Notes: generated from the sequence alone by a model not told the origin. DNA of 64,000 nucleotides from Sulfurospirillum sp001602955 (GCA_001602955.1 LVAC01000002.1:1-64000), one strand, 5' to 3'. Shown: positions 39,254-49,579, counted from the stretch's first letter. Made by a program: numbers and translations.

Positions 39254-41188
39254 ATGAATACGCTATTGGGGCTATCGATCGTACTTTTTTTGCTTTCGTT
39301 GTTGACGGCAAGGCATAAGGTTTACAAACCGCTATATGCTTTTTTCTCGACGCTGATGATCTTTGTTTATTTAGTGTTGAGCACCTTTTATATCGTATCC
39401 AATTATTTTACGGGCGAGGGTATCAACGACGCCGTTTTATTTCATCTTCGCTACGGTTTAGACGGTTCGGGATATGCTGATTATTATTTAATCATGGGTG
39501 TCGGCGTCGTCTTGTTTATGAGCAGTTTGGTGTTATGCATCGTTTATTACAAAGCGTTGCAAAAAGAGTCTTCGCAACGTTACGTCCGTTTTAAACGTAT
39601 CGTATCGGCTTTCGCACTTTTCTTGGCGTTTGCGATTCATCCGAGCAGTCGCTTCTTAGGCGAAACGTTTTTGAAAAGCGTCGGCGTGGAAAATCCTTTA
39701 AGTATGGTGTACCGTTTTAGCGATTATTATCGCGAGCCGAGTCTGATAGCTTCGAGCGAAGAGCATCTTAATTTGGTTTACATTTTTGCGGAGAGTTTCG
39801 AGGAGACCTATTTTGACGAAACGATTTTCCCCAATTTGGTCACGAAGCTTCGCTTGTTGCGCGAAAAGGGTTTCGTTTTCAGCCAAATCGAACAAGCGCA
39901 CGGAACAAGTTGGACGATAGCCGGAATGACGTCTGTTCTGTGCGGTATTCCTTTAGTTACGCCGAGCACGAATCTTTATTCGCCTCAGGGCAATTCTATG
40001 TCGAAAATGAGTTCATTTTACTCGGGTGCGACGTGTTTAAGCGATATGTTGCATAAAGAAGGGTACAAACTGATCTATCGTAGCGGATCGCCCTTGGAAT
40101 TTGCGGGCGTCGACAAACTGTATCGTACGCATCGTTTTGAAGACGTAAAAGGCGATAAAGAGCTCAAACCGCTCCTAAAAACGCCAAGTTACCAAACGCC
40201 TTGGGGTTTGTTTGACGATACGCTGTTGGACATTGCGTTTAACGATTTTAAAAAGTTTTCCAAATCCAAGCAAAAATTTGCGATGTTCCTTTCGACGATG
40301 GATACCCACCATCCCTACGGACACGTATCGAAAAGTTGTGAGGCGCAACGCTATAAAGACGGGAGCAATTCGATGCTCAATGCGGTGACGTGTTCGGATG
40401 AATTGCTGGCACGGTTTATTACGCGCATTCAAGAATCGCCGTACGGGAAAAATACGCTGATCGTCATCGGTTCGGATCATTTGGCGATGCACAATATGGC
40501 AATCGACGATCTGATGAAAGGGACGCGTCGCGATCAATTCGTTATTTTAGATCCCCGTATTACGGAGCCTAAAACCGTCGATAAAGTCGGATCGACACTC
40601 GACATCGGCGCGACGATTTTACCGTTTTTGGGCTATGACGCGCAGTTGGGACTTTCTCGAAATCTTTTAAGCGACGAGCCTTCTTTGGAAGCTTCTTTTG
40701 ATAGTTTCGATGCCGTTTTAAGCGCATGGTCGCATGAAATCAGCCGCTTTTGGGAATTTCCGAAAATTGAAGAAGACCTTGTGCTTGGAAGTACGACGCG
40801 AGCCGTTAAGATCGGAAAAAGTACCTACAAATATCCCGTCTTGCTTCGTTTGAACGAAACCCTTGAAGTGAGCCCGTTCTTCGAAGTCAAAATCAAATTT
40901 TTCGAAACGATGAAGCTCTTTAAGTATCTGCAAGAGTTTCAAGACAACGATCTTTTTTTATGGATCGATCAATGCTCGCGTATCGGGGTTTTGAGCGATG
41001 CTAATCAAAGCGTCAAAGGTAAGTATTGTTACGCTCTTGGAAAACTCGGCGGCGAAATGCTCGTTGATGCGCTCAAAAACGATACGACGATACCTTTAGA
41101 TACCTTACAAAAGATGCTCGAAACCCAATCCGGCGAACCCTTGGCAAAGCCTAGACGGGAACGATTGGAGCAAATTAAAGAGAAGTAA
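39254..41188 (+). CDS. opgB: OpgB/MdoB-like phosphoglycerol transferase (sulfatase fold)
   Basis: This 644-aa inner-membrane enzyme has four or five N-terminal membrane helices followed by a periplasmic alkaline-phosphatase/sulfatase domain. The OpgB signature HGTSWTIAGMTSVLCGIPLV (candidate nucleophile Thr at 218 or 221) and the metal motif IGSDHLAMHN are present. OpgB transfers phosphoglycerol from phosphatidylglycerol to osmoregulated periplasmic glucans; LtaS-like relatives use other acceptors. No opgGH genes adjoin. It ends directly against the convergent eamA gene with no spacer. Confidence 0.85.
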   Translation: MNTLLGLSIVLFLLSLLTARHKVYKPLYAFFSTLMIFVYLVLSTFYIVSNYFTGEGINDAVLFHLRYGLDGSGYADYYLIMGVGVVLFMSSLVLCIVYYKALQKESSQRYVRFKRIVSAFALFLAFAIHPSSRFLGETFLKSVGVENPLSMVYRFSDYYREPSLIASSEEHLNLVYIFAESFEETYFDETIFPNLVTKLRLLREKGFVFSQIEQAHGTSWTIAGMTSVLCGIPLVTPSTNLYSPQGNSMSKMSSFYSGATCLSDMLHKEGYKLIYRSGSPLEFAGVDKLYRTHRFEDVKGDKELKPLLKTPSYQTPWGLFDDTLLDIAFNDFKKFSKSKQKFAMFLSTMDTHHPYGHVSKSCEAQRYKDGSNSMLNAVTCSDELLARFITRIQESPYGKNTLIVIGSDHLAMHNMAIDDLMKGTRRDQFVILDPRITEPKTVDKVGSTLDIGATILPFLGYDAQLGLSRNLLSDEPSLEASFDSFDAVLSAWSHEISRFWEFPKIEEDLVLGSTTRAVKIGKSTYKYPVLLRLNETLEVSPFFEVKIKFFETMKLFKYLQEFQDNDLFLWIDQCSRIGVLSDANQSVKGKYCYALGKLGGEMLVDALKNDTTIPLDTLQKMLETQSGEPLAKPRRERLEQIKEK

Positions 41189-42070
41189 TCAAACGCGCTT
41201 ACGAGAAAAGAACCATCGATCCGCGTAAAGATTGACGACGAGCCCCGTAACGATTAAAGCGGCGGCAAAAAGTTTCCATAAGGGAAGGGCTTCTTGGAGT
41301 AAAAGTGCCGAAGAGGTAAATCCGACGACGGGAACCAAAAGCGTAAACGGCGCGACGGTCGTAGCGGGATAGCGACTCAGTAACCAACTCCAAATTCCAA
41401 AGCCGAAAAACGTAACCGGATAGGCAAGATAGGCAAGGGCGGCGATACTTTTAAACGAGAGGTGCGTAAACATCTCGGTATGCCACAGATGCGATTCGAA
41501 ACAATAGGCTAACACTCCTAAAAACGGAAGCGAGATAAAACTTCCCCAAACGACGAGTCCCAACATATCGACGTGACCGATGCGCTTGGAAACGAGATTG
41601 CCGATCGCCCACGAAAGTGCGGCGCATTCGACGAAGAAAAGCCCTAAAAGATTGACGTCGCCTCCGGTATGAAAGCCGACAAATACGATACCGAAAAAGG
41701 CGATAGTCGCTCCTAGCACTTTTGCGGGCGTCATTTTTTCTTTAAAGACAATAACCGCCAAAGCCGCGGTAAAAAAGACTTGCGTTTGTAGGGCAAGCGA
41801 GGCGATTCCCGAACTGACTCCGACATACATTCCCGAAAATAAAAAGGCAAAATCAAGCACAAACATACTTAATGCATATGCTAAAAGTAGTTTCCACGAA
41901 GTATTTTTTGGCTTTTTAAAGAAAAATATCCACGGAAAAGCGACGCAAAAAAAGCGTAAGAAGGTCAGCAATAAAGGAGGGATTTCGCGAAGGGCGACTT
42001 GAATGACCACAAAATTTACACCCCAAATAACGACCACGCTTAAAGCTAAGAGGCTCTCTTTGATCGGCAT
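41189..42070 (-). CDS. eamA: EamA-family (DMT superfamily) exporter, O-acetylserine/cysteine type
   Basis: The 293-aa protein has ten membrane helices in two EamA repeats. It opens LLALSVVVIWGVNFVVIQVAL and contains FTLLVPVVGFTSSALLLQEAL, close to E. coli EamA, which exports cysteine and O-acetylserine. It starts 12 bp after the upstream LysE-type gene with no evident ribosome site, suggesting reinitiation. Its stop abuts the opgB stop. The substrate is by family resemblance. Confidence 0.85.
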   Translation of the reverse strand: MPIKESLLALSVVVIWGVNFVVIQVALREIPPLLLTFLRFFCVAFPWIFFFKKPKNTSWKLLLAYALSMFVLDFAFLFSGMYVGVSSGIASLALQTQVFFTAALAVIVFKEKMTPAKVLGATIAFFGIVFVGFHTGGDVNLLGLFFVECAALSWAIGNLVSKRIGHVDMLGLVVWGSFISLPFLGVLAYCFESHLWHTEMFTHLSFKSIAALAYLAYPVTFFGFGIWSWLLSRYPATTVAPFTLLVPVVGFTSSALLLQEALPLWKLFAAALIVTGLVVNLYADRWFFSRKRV

Positions 42071-42081
42071 CAGTCAAACGC

Positions 42082-42702
42082 TTAACGGTTGTTGACGGCA
42101 AGTTTGACGCCAAATGCGATAAGCGCAAAACCGGCAAGTTTGGTCGCCAACGTTCGCGCAAAAGGAAAGGCTTTTAGCCGAAGGGCCAACGCGTTACCTA
42201 AAAGTACCAAGAGCGTTTGATAGATTAAACTGATTATGCTGACGTGAACCATCATCGCGAACAGCGTGACATGTGAAGCGTTTGCTTTGAGAAAAAGCGG
42301 GAAAAACGCAACGAAAAAGAGCATGACTTTTGGGTTGGTAATGCTCACAAAAAAGGCTTGCTTCAAATAGATCCAAGCGGATTTTTTCGGCTCTTGATGT
42401 GCTTTTTCCGGCGTTATTTTCGCACGAATCAGCCCCAAGCCGAGCCAACACAAATACAAAGCACCGAAGTATTGAAGGCATTCGAATAAGAACGGATTTT
42501 GTTGCATTAGCGCCGCAAGTCCGGCTAAAGCGGCTACCATAAAAACAAAATCACCGAGTAAGGTTCCAAAAACCGCTCCAAGCCCCGCTGAAATACCGTT
42601 ACGTGCCGTTGCGTTTAAGATAGCGATCGTTCCGGCTCCCGGAATCAATTGAAAGACGATGATGGCACCGATAAAACCGACGTAGTTTTGAATCTCGAAC
42701 AT
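42082..42702 (-). CDS. LysE/RhtB-family amino acid exporter
   Basis: This 206-aa membrane protein has about six hydrophobic segments and the RhtB signature QLIPGAGTIAILNATARNG. It also has SITNPKVMLFFVAFFPLF, characteristic of LeuE/RhtB translocators that expel neutral amino acids such as leucine or homoserine. It forms an operon with eamA, making a two-exporter amino acid efflux unit. AAAAGGCTAGAG precedes the start. Confidence 0.88.
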   Translation of the reverse strand: MFEIQNYVGFIGAIIVFQLIPGAGTIAILNATARNGISAGLGAVFGTLLGDFVFMVAALAGLAALMQQNPFLFECLQYFGALYLCWLGLGLIRAKITPEKAHQEPKKSAWIYLKQAFFVSITNPKVMLFFVAFFPLFLKANASHVTLFAMMVHVSIISLIYQTLLVLLGNALALRLKAFPFARTLATKLAGFALIAFGVKLAVNNR

Positions 42703-42867
42703 ACTCTAGCCTTTTAGTGGGATGATGGGTACGATTATACACTGATTTTCATCGATCGTTTGATGAATTTTCGTCCTATTTATATCCCATCGGTTGATTT
42801 ATAATCAAGCGTTCTTGTATTTTTAGGGTTGGCGATACGGTAAATACTTTGTGTTAAAAGGACGGAT

Positions 42868-44052
42868 ATGAGCGTTAATCTTCTCTTAATCGGGGCAAAT
42901 GAAGCAACGACGCAAGAGCTGGTGTCTTTGGTCGATGCCACCTTATCGACGACGGCGGTGTATCAAAAAGCTACATTAAGTAACTATCAAAATTTCGACG
43001 TTCAACAATTTGATTTAGTGGTCTGCTTTACCAATCGTTACGACGAAATGGTAAAAAAATACGGCAAAGAGATCGTCGTGGCGGTCGAATTTGTTCCTCC
43101 GACCGATTTTTTCGTTGCGGTGAGCCGTATCTCGGCGGGTGAAGAGGTCGTGATTTTTAATAACAGCACTTCCGGAGCGAACGTATTATTAAAATTTTTA
43201 AAATTCTACAAACTTGACCACGTCACGTATCGAATCGTTGCGTTTGAAGAGTGCACGGAGAGCGAAACGAAAGAGGCGTTAAGTCGGGCACGCTACATTA
43301 TCGGAACGGACGGTTACGTCTCAAGCGGAAAAGCACTTTACAGCAAATACCAACACTACCTTCTTCCTGACGTTGTCGTGATTCCGAGTCCTCCGCGTTC
43401 GGCAACAGCGGAGAGCGTCAGTACTTTAGCGCAAGTCGTTACGGCGATCAATAACGATAAAGCGCTTAAAGAGGCTCGGGATATTTCGCACAAATTGGCA
43501 GAGCAAACCAAGGAGATTTCGGGCATTATCCAAAGTGCGTCCCAATCGATCGAAGATACCGCCAATACGATTGTCGTCGTCAACGATAAATTGGCGGCCG
43601 AAGTCAAAAACGTGCAAATCACGAATGGTATGGCGCAAGATTTGAGTTCGGCAGTCGAGCAAATCGGTACGATTACCACCGCAATCAAATACATCGCGAG
43701 CGAAACCAACCTTTTAGCCCTCAACGCCACCATCGAAGCCGCACGTGCGGGAGATCACGGACGCGGTTTTGCGGTGGTTGCGAGCGAAGTGCGCAAGCTC
43801 TCCGATCAAAGCAACAAATCGACCGATAATATTCGCGTTTTTATTATGGACGTGCAAAAAGTGGTTGATCAAATCGTTCCGGCATTGCAAAAAACGGTGG
43901 ACGAGATTATAAAAACACAAGCCGAAGTCGAACGCATCAGCATCGCCGCGCAAGAAGAGAGCAAAGCGATGAATGAGATTATTCAAAAACTTCAAGTCAT
44001 TGTTAACGTTTCGCAAGAGCTCAATACTGCGGAAAATACGCATTTTCATTAA
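42868..44052 (+). CDS. Soluble chemoreceptor with an N-terminal PrpR_N-like sensor
   Basis: This 394-aa chemoreceptor has no membrane segment. Residues 1 to about 185 form an alpha/beta domain (LLLIGANEATTQELVSLVD, then ARYIIGTDGYVSSGKALYSK and VVVIPSPPRSATAESVSTL). It resembles the PrpR_N fold used by propionate-type regulators, though this is a fold-level impression. Residues of about 200-394 carry a short signalling domain with the tip NLLALNATIEAARAGDHGRG. It should sense a cytoplasmic ligand or metabolic state. It has no HAMP domain and no CheR pentapeptide. Confidence 0.8.
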   Translation: MSVNLLLIGANEATTQELVSLVDATLSTTAVYQKATLSNYQNFDVQQFDLVVCFTNRYDEMVKKYGKEIVVAVEFVPPTDFFVAVSRISAGEEVVIFNNSTSGANVLLKFLKFYKLDHVTYRIVAFEECTESETKEALSRARYIIGTDGYVSSGKALYSKYQHYLLPDVVVIPSPPRSATAESVSTLAQVVTAINNDKALKEARDISHKLAEQTKEISGIIQSASQSIEDTANTIVVVNDKLAAEVKNVQITNGMAQDLSSAVEQIGTITTAIKYIASETNLLALNATIEAARAGDHGRGFAVVASEVRKLSDQSNKSTDNIRVFIMDVQKVVDQIVPALQKTVDEIIKTQAEVERISIAAQEESKAMNEIIQKLQVIVNVSQELNTAENTHFH

Positions 44053-44067
44053 AGGTTTTTCAAGAGC

Positions 44068-45951
44068 TTAACTTTGAAATTTCCCCAGTTCGTTTTTAAG
44101 GCTTTCGGTCATCCAGTGAAGGTGTTCGGAAGCCTGAGAGACGTTTTTGATACTTTGTACGTTTTCGTGTGAAAGCGTGTTGATCTTATCGATTTCTTCA
44201 ACCATCTTCTTGACTTTTTGAGCATTGTCGATAAAGCGTCCGACCGATTCTTTAGTATGGTCGATCGTCTCGGCGATGATAGTATCGATATAGCCCATAC
44301 CGCCTTGAAGTTTTTGGGAAACTTCGGCTAAACGGTGAACTTCTTGCGTGTTGGACGCAATATCGCCATTGGCGTCCAAGATCGACTGAACGACGACGTT
44401 AATCGTCGCGTCGATTTCGACAAGGCTTTTTTGCGTACGCTCGGCTAGTTTTCGCACTTCATCGGCAACGACGGCAAAGCCGCGTCCGTGCTCTCCCGCA
44501 CGTGCGGCTTCGATGGCGGCATTGAGGGCTAAAAGATTGGTTTGATCGGCAATATCTTTGATGATGATCAGCACGTCTTTGATCTCATGGGCATTTTTAC
44601 TGACGGCTTCAAGCTTTTGTGCCAAATAGTACTCTTTCTCGACGGTCGTTTTCATCGTCTCTTCGAGTTGTTCGACATGAAGCTTGACGTCTTGAATGTC
44701 GTGTTGCGTTTGCGTCAGCTTCTTTTTCGACTCTTGCGCTAAATCGACGGAATTTTTCAACGTTTTTGAAATGATTTCGCCGTCGTGTTTCGTTTGCGCG
44801 ATAATCGACGATTCGGTGGCGACGTTGTGTAAGACGGCTTGTGCGGTGCGTGAGAGTTCCTGTGAAATCGAAGCATTTTCATGGCTAATGGATTTAGACG
44901 TCGTCACGATGTCGTGTAGTTTTTCGATAAACGTATTGATATGTATCGTGACCTCAGCAAACTCGTCTTTTCCTTTCACTTCCAGTCGTTGGCGTAAATC
45001 CGCGTCGTTGCTTGAAAGTGCGGATGCAATTGTTCCCAACCTGCTTAACGGGCGTAAAAGTGCTTGCGTCGTTAGTACGATGACGACGAGGGAAACGCAC
45101 AGCATCAGCGTTGCGATGATCAGAAGCTTTTGGACTTGCGCGTTTAAAAAGGCATAAGAGTTGGCTTTGTCGTAAGCGATGCCGATACGCCAGCCGCTTC
45201 TTTCGGATGTTGCGTAAGCGTACAATTTTTCTTTTCCTTCAAAGGAATAATCGACCATACCCTCTTTTTGCTCTCCCAATTGCGAACTGAGTGAAGGTGC
45301 GATACTCTCAAGTGCGACGCCTAAATGTTTGGGATTCGGATGTGCCGCGATAATGCCTTTGGTATCTTGCAAAATGCCGTAACCGCCCTCAAAATCGATA
45401 TGCGAAAGGGCATGCGTGAGGTTCTCGAGTAAAATATCCGCACCGATGACGCCGACGAATTTTTTCGTATCGTCAAAAATCGGGCTCATCACGGTGACCA
45501 TCAAGCGCGTATCGGTTGCACCGCGGTAAACGTCGCTGATAGCGGTTTTTTGCGTCTGTTTGACGTGGAGATACCACGGGCGTTTTCGAGGGTCGTACCC
45601 TTGCGGACGTTGTTTTTCGCTTCCCCAAACCATATCGCCGTTCTCAAAGCCGACGTAGGTGTCAAGCGCACCGATGGTTTTAGTCGTTTCTTGAAGTTTT
45701 TGCACCATTTGATGATAGCTAATGAGATCAATGTCGTGAAAAAAACGCGCGGCACTTTCGACGTCGTTTTGCTTCGTGGCAATGAGAAGATCGATATAGT
45801 CGGTAAACGAGCGAGCCGTGGAACGCAAGCTCGACGTGATTTGGCGAATACTGTTTTTTTGAGTGTCTTGGTAGCTAAAAAGTCCGAAAGAGAAGAGACA
45901 TACGGCTATAAGCAGTGAGACGACAAGCATAATTTTCGTTTTAAATCGCAC
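44068..45951 (-). CDS. Methyl-accepting chemotaxis protein with double Cache sensor
   Basis: The 627-aa transmembrane receptor has TM1 at about 8-27 and a periplasmic dCache domain of about 240 residues (DPRKRPWYLHVKQ, ISDVYRGATDTRLMVTVMSP, VIGADILLENL are typical). TM2 is near 273-295, followed by HAMP and a signalling domain with an intact tip (DQTNLLALNAAIEAARAGEH). dCache sensors usually bind amino acids or carboxylates. The start is GTG (45949-45951) with AAAGGATAGG upstream. It converges on the soluble receptor gene with 15 bp between stops. Confidence 0.93.
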   Translation of the reverse strand: MRFKTKIMLVVSLLIAVCLFSFGLFSYQDTQKNSIRQITSSLRSTARSFTDYIDLLIATKQNDVESAARFFHDIDLISYHQMVQKLQETTKTIGALDTYVGFENGDMVWGSEKQRPQGYDPRKRPWYLHVKQTQKTAISDVYRGATDTRLMVTVMSPIFDDTKKFVGVIGADILLENLTHALSHIDFEGGYGILQDTKGIIAAHPNPKHLGVALESIAPSLSSQLGEQKEGMVDYSFEGKEKLYAYATSERSGWRIGIAYDKANSYAFLNAQVQKLLIIATLMLCVSLVVIVLTTQALLRPLSRLGTIASALSSNDADLRQRLEVKGKDEFAEVTIHINTFIEKLHDIVTTSKSISHENASISQELSRTAQAVLHNVATESSIIAQTKHDGEIISKTLKNSVDLAQESKKKLTQTQHDIQDVKLHVEQLEETMKTTVEKEYYLAQKLEAVSKNAHEIKDVLIIIKDIADQTNLLALNAAIEAARAGEHGRGFAVVADEVRKLAERTQKSLVEIDATINVVVQSILDANGDIASNTQEVHRLAEVSQKLQGGMGYIDTIIAETIDHTKESVGRFIDNAQKVKKMVEEIDKINTLSHENVQSIKNVSQASEHLHWMTESLKNELGKFQS

Positions 45952-46096
45952 GGAAAACCTATCCTTTGGAAAGCAAAATCGATGTTCATTGTAACTTCAA
46001 ACGACTACGATTTTATTACATGTCAAAATCTTTTTAGGCGGACGTTAGAGGAGATTTGCTATGATAGATTGATATTTACCACGAGGAAACAGAAGC

Positions 46097-49000
46097 GTGT
46101 TAGGACTCCAAGAACGCATAAAAGAGAAAATTTTAGTCATCGACGGTGCGATGGGCACACAGATACAAGCTTTACAGATTGCGCCTGAACTTTGGGAAGG
46201 CAAAGAGGGATGTAATGAGCTTTTGAACGTTACATGTAAAGAGGCGATCTCCAAAATCCACCGCGGTTATTTGCTTGCAGGCGCGGACATCATCAAGACC
46301 AATACCTTTGGCGCATTGCCGTGGGTTTTGGAAGATTACGGCATTGGAGCGCGCACATACGAGTTGGCTCGTGCAGGCGTTGAGATCGTCAAAGAGGCGT
46401 GTGCGGAGTTTTCAACGCCTGAAAAACCTCGCTTTACTGCCGCGGCGTTTGGTCCTGGAACCAAGCTTCCCTCGTTAGGACACATCGGTTACGATGAGAT
46501 GTATCAGGGCTACAAAGAGGCGGCACGCGGAGCCGTGGACGGCGGGGCGGATCTTTTTCTTATCGAAACGGCACAAGACCCGCTTCAGATCAAAGCGGCC
46601 CTTCACGCCATTTTTGATGCTCAAAAATCTTTACATGTAAAGCTTCCCGTGATGGTTTCGGTCACCATTGAACTTAGCGGAACGATGCTTATTGGCACCG
46701 ACGCAACCACGATAGCAGCGATCTTAGAGCCTTTTGACATCTTAAGTCTAGGCTTCAACTGCGGTACAGGACCTGAGCAGGTTGAAAAACATGTTAAAAC
46801 CCTGAGCTCCATTTGGAGCAAACCCATCAGCGTGCATGCCAACGCGGGACTTCCACAAAACCGTGGAGGGTACACGTTTTACCCGATGGGACCTCGCGAA
46901 TTTGCCGAGCTTCAAGAAAAGTTTACCGACATTGCAGGCGTGGCGATCTTGGGAGGGTGCTGCGGTACGACGCCACAGCACATTTTAGAACTTTCCAAAC
47001 GCGTGGAGGGCAAAAAACCGCTTCCTCCTACAGGAAGCATGCCTCGCTCCATCGCATCGCTTTTTGAAACCAGAGCGCTCAAACAAGACCCCGCACCCTT
47101 TTTGATCGGTGAGCGAAGCAATGCTACAGGTTCTAAGGCGTTTCGTGAGCTTTTATTGGCGGAAGATTACGATGGAACACTGAGTGTTGCGCAACAACAA
47201 GTACGCAGTGGCGCACACGGCATCGACGTGAGTGTCGGCTTTGCAGGACGTGATGAGATCAAAGATACGAAAGAGGTGATGGGGCGTTACGTGCAAAAAA
47301 TCCTTTTGCCTCTCATGCCCGATACCACGCAACTACCCTCACTTGAGTGCGCATTAAAACTGATCGGTGGAAAGCCCATCATCAACTCGGTGAACCTAGA
47401 AGACGGCATCGAAAAGTTCGATAAAGTCTGCTCTCTAGCCAAACGTTTTGGTGCGGCGCTCGTGTGCCTTAGCATCGATGAGCAAGGTATGGCGAAAAGT
47501 AAAGCGCAAAAAGTTGCGATTGCCGAGCGCATTTATGAGCTTGCGACCACACGACACGGCATTCACCCTGAGGACTTGGTGTTTGACCTTCTCACCTTTA
47601 CTGTGGGCAGTGGTGATGCGGAGTACCACACTGCGGCGATTGAGACCATCGAGGCGATTCGCGAGTTCCATGCGATGCACCCCGAAGTGGGCTTCGTACT
47701 CGGTGTTTCCAACATCTCCTTTGGTTTGGCAAAGCACGCCCGCGAATACCTAAACTCCGTCTTTTTACACCACTGTGTCGAAGCGGGGCTTAGCATGGCG
47801 ATCGTGAATGTTAAAAACACGCTTCCAATGCACAAGATCAGCGATGTGGATAAAAAAGTGTGTGAAGACCTGCTTTTCAATCACCGCGAAGAGGGCGACC
47901 CACTTTTTAAATTTATCGCGCATTTTGAGGGCGTGGTGGAGAACAAAGACGAGAGTGACGCGGCGTACCTTGCGATGAGCACGCAAGAGAAGATTTCGAC
48001 GCTTTTAATCGATGGCGATAAAGAGCGCATGTTAGCTCTTTTACCCACGGCTAAAGATGAACTGCCAGCCGAGCTTATCGTCAATGAGATTTTGATCGAT
48101 GCGATGAAAGTGGTCGGCGAGCTTTTTGGAAGCGGGAAAATGCAACTTCCTTTTGTTTTGCAGTCTGCCGAAGTGATGAAAGCTTCGGTGGATTATCTGC
48201 AACCTTATTTGCCAAAAACCGAAAAAAATACGACCACGACGCTCATCATTGGAACGGTCAAAGGCGATGTGCATGACGTGGGTAAAAACTTGGTCGACAT
48301 TATCTTAAGCAACAACGGTTTTAAAGTTGTGAACATCGGCATCAAAGCCGAGCTTGAACAGTTTTTGCAAGCGCTCAAAGAGCACAATGCCGATGCGATC
48401 GGTATGAGCGGGCTTTTGGTAAAGTCCACGAATGTCATGAAAGAAAACCTTGAAGCGATGCAAAAAATGGGCATCAAAATCCCCGTGATCTTAGGCGGAG
48501 CGGCACTCACCGATAATTTCGTGGAAGAGTTTTGCCGCCCGATTTACGATGGACCGATTTATTACTGTAAAGACGCGTTTGAGGGCATAACAGCGATGAG
48601 CCGCATCGAAGCGAAAAACTATGACACTTCCTTTAGTCGCGTCGTGCTCGAAAACAGCGTCAATCGCGCCACCAAAGAAGCCAAACCAATGCCTCCGTTT
48701 CATGAGCTTAAAATGCCAAGCCGCGAGCTCAAAATCCCGACACCGCCGTTTTGGGGCAGACGGGTTTTAAAAACCGATGTCAAAGAGTTAGCCTATTCGT
48801 GGATCAACCATAAAATCCTTTTCGCACAGCGTTGGGGCTACAGCGGTAAAGGGCAAAGTAAAGAAGAGAAGCAAAAACAGCTTGATGAGGTACTTTACCC
48901 GACTTATGAGCGTGTTAAAGCGGACATCGAGCGTCTTGGGCTGTTTGAGCCAACGCTCATTTACGGCTATTTTCCTGCGCGCTCACAAGAGAACAAGCTC

Positions 49001-49567
49001 TACTTATTTGATGAGAGCGAGGGTTATTTTAGCGAGGAACAAGTGTGTCGTGAGAACATCGAAGTAGCGAGCAAGCGTGCCATCAAAGTCTTTGACTTTC
49101 CACGCCAAAATCGCGCTCCGTACCGTGCTTTAAGCGATTTTATCAGCCCTAATCGCCACGATGTTTTGGCGTTGACGTGCGTGAGTGCGGGAGCGAAATT
49201 TTCAGCGTATGAAAAAGAGCTTTACGATGCGGGCAATTTTACCGAATACTTTTTTGTGCACGGGCTGGGCGTAGAACTTGCCGAAGCGTTGGCGGAGATC
49301 GTGCATAAACAGATACGACTTGATCTTGGCATCGCAGAGCATGAGGGGCATAGCTTGCGTGATGTGCAGATGAAACGCTACCACGGATGTCGCTACTCGT
49401 TTGGTTACCCAGCATGCCCTGCCTTGGAAGATACCAGAGTCATTTTTGATCTTTTAAAGCCTGAGGAGTTTGGCATCGAGCTGAGTGAGACATACCAAAT
49501 CCACCCCGAACAAAGCACCACCGCGATCGTGATGCACCATAAAGAGGCACTTTACTTCAACGTGTAA
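46097..49567 (+). CDS. metH: Cobalamin-dependent methionine synthase
   Basis: This 1156-aa enzyme transfers the methyl of 5-methyl-THF to homocysteine via cobalamin. All modules are present in order: the homocysteine/zinc domain (GGCCGTTPQH), pterin-binding domain (FLIGERSNATGSKAF), cobalamin cap, B12 domain (GDVHDVGKNLVDI with the His ligand), and C-terminal AdoMet reactivation domain (RYSFGYPACPALED). The start is GTG with GAGGAAAC in front. It carries two TTACATGTAA copies and a codon style unlike the flanking chemoreceptor genes. No B12 riboswitch is seen in the 145-bp leader. Confidence 0.96.
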   Translation: MLGLQERIKEKILVIDGAMGTQIQALQIAPELWEGKEGCNELLNVTCKEAISKIHRGYLLAGADIIKTNTFGALPWVLEDYGIGARTYELARAGVEIVKEACAEFSTPEKPRFTAAAFGPGTKLPSLGHIGYDEMYQGYKEAARGAVDGGADLFLIETAQDPLQIKAALHAIFDAQKSLHVKLPVMVSVTIELSGTMLIGTDATTIAAILEPFDILSLGFNCGTGPEQVEKHVKTLSSIWSKPISVHANAGLPQNRGGYTFYPMGPREFAELQEKFTDIAGVAILGGCCGTTPQHILELSKRVEGKKPLPPTGSMPRSIASLFETRALKQDPAPFLIGERSNATGSKAFRELLLAEDYDGTLSVAQQQVRSGAHGIDVSVGFAGRDEIKDTKEVMGRYVQKILLPLMPDTTQLPSLECALKLIGGKPIINSVNLEDGIEKFDKVCSLAKRFGAALVCLSIDEQGMAKSKAQKVAIAERIYELATTRHGIHPEDLVFDLLTFTVGSGDAEYHTAAIETIEAIREFHAMHPEVGFVLGVSNISFGLAKHAREYLNSVFLHHCVEAGLSMAIVNVKNTLPMHKISDVDKKVCEDLLFNHREEGDPLFKFIAHFEGVVENKDESDAAYLAMSTQEKISTLLIDGDKERMLALLPTAKDELPAELIVNEILIDAMKVVGELFGSGKMQLPFVLQSAEVMKASVDYLQPYLPKTEKNTTTTLIIGTVKGDVHDVGKNLVDIILSNNGFKVVNIGIKAELEQFLQALKEHNADAIGMSGLLVKSTNVMKENLEAMQKMGIKIPVILGGAALTDNFVEEFCRPIYDGPIYYCKDAFEGITAMSRIEAKNYDTSFSRVVLENSVNRATKEAKPMPPFHELKMPSRELKIPTPPFWGRRVLKTDVKELAYSWINHKILFAQRWGYSGKGQSKEEKQKQLDEVLYPTYERVKADIERLGLFEPTLIYGYFPARSQENKLYLFDESEGYFSEEQVCRENIEVASKRAIKVFDFPRQNRAPYRALSDFISPNRHDVLALTCVSAGAKFSAYEKELYDAGNFTEYFFVHGLGVELAEALAEIVHKQIRLDLGIAEHEGHSLRDVQMKRYHGCRYSFGYPACPALEDTRVIFDLLKPEEFGIELSETYQIHPEQSTTAIVMHHKEALYFNV

Positions 49568-49579
49568 GAGGAGTTTTTC

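Noticed and set aside
45952..46096. Cobalamin riboswitch upstream of metH
   Set aside because: The 145-bp leader shows no B12-box-like sequence or extended pairing, and the organism probably keeps MetH expressed constitutively.
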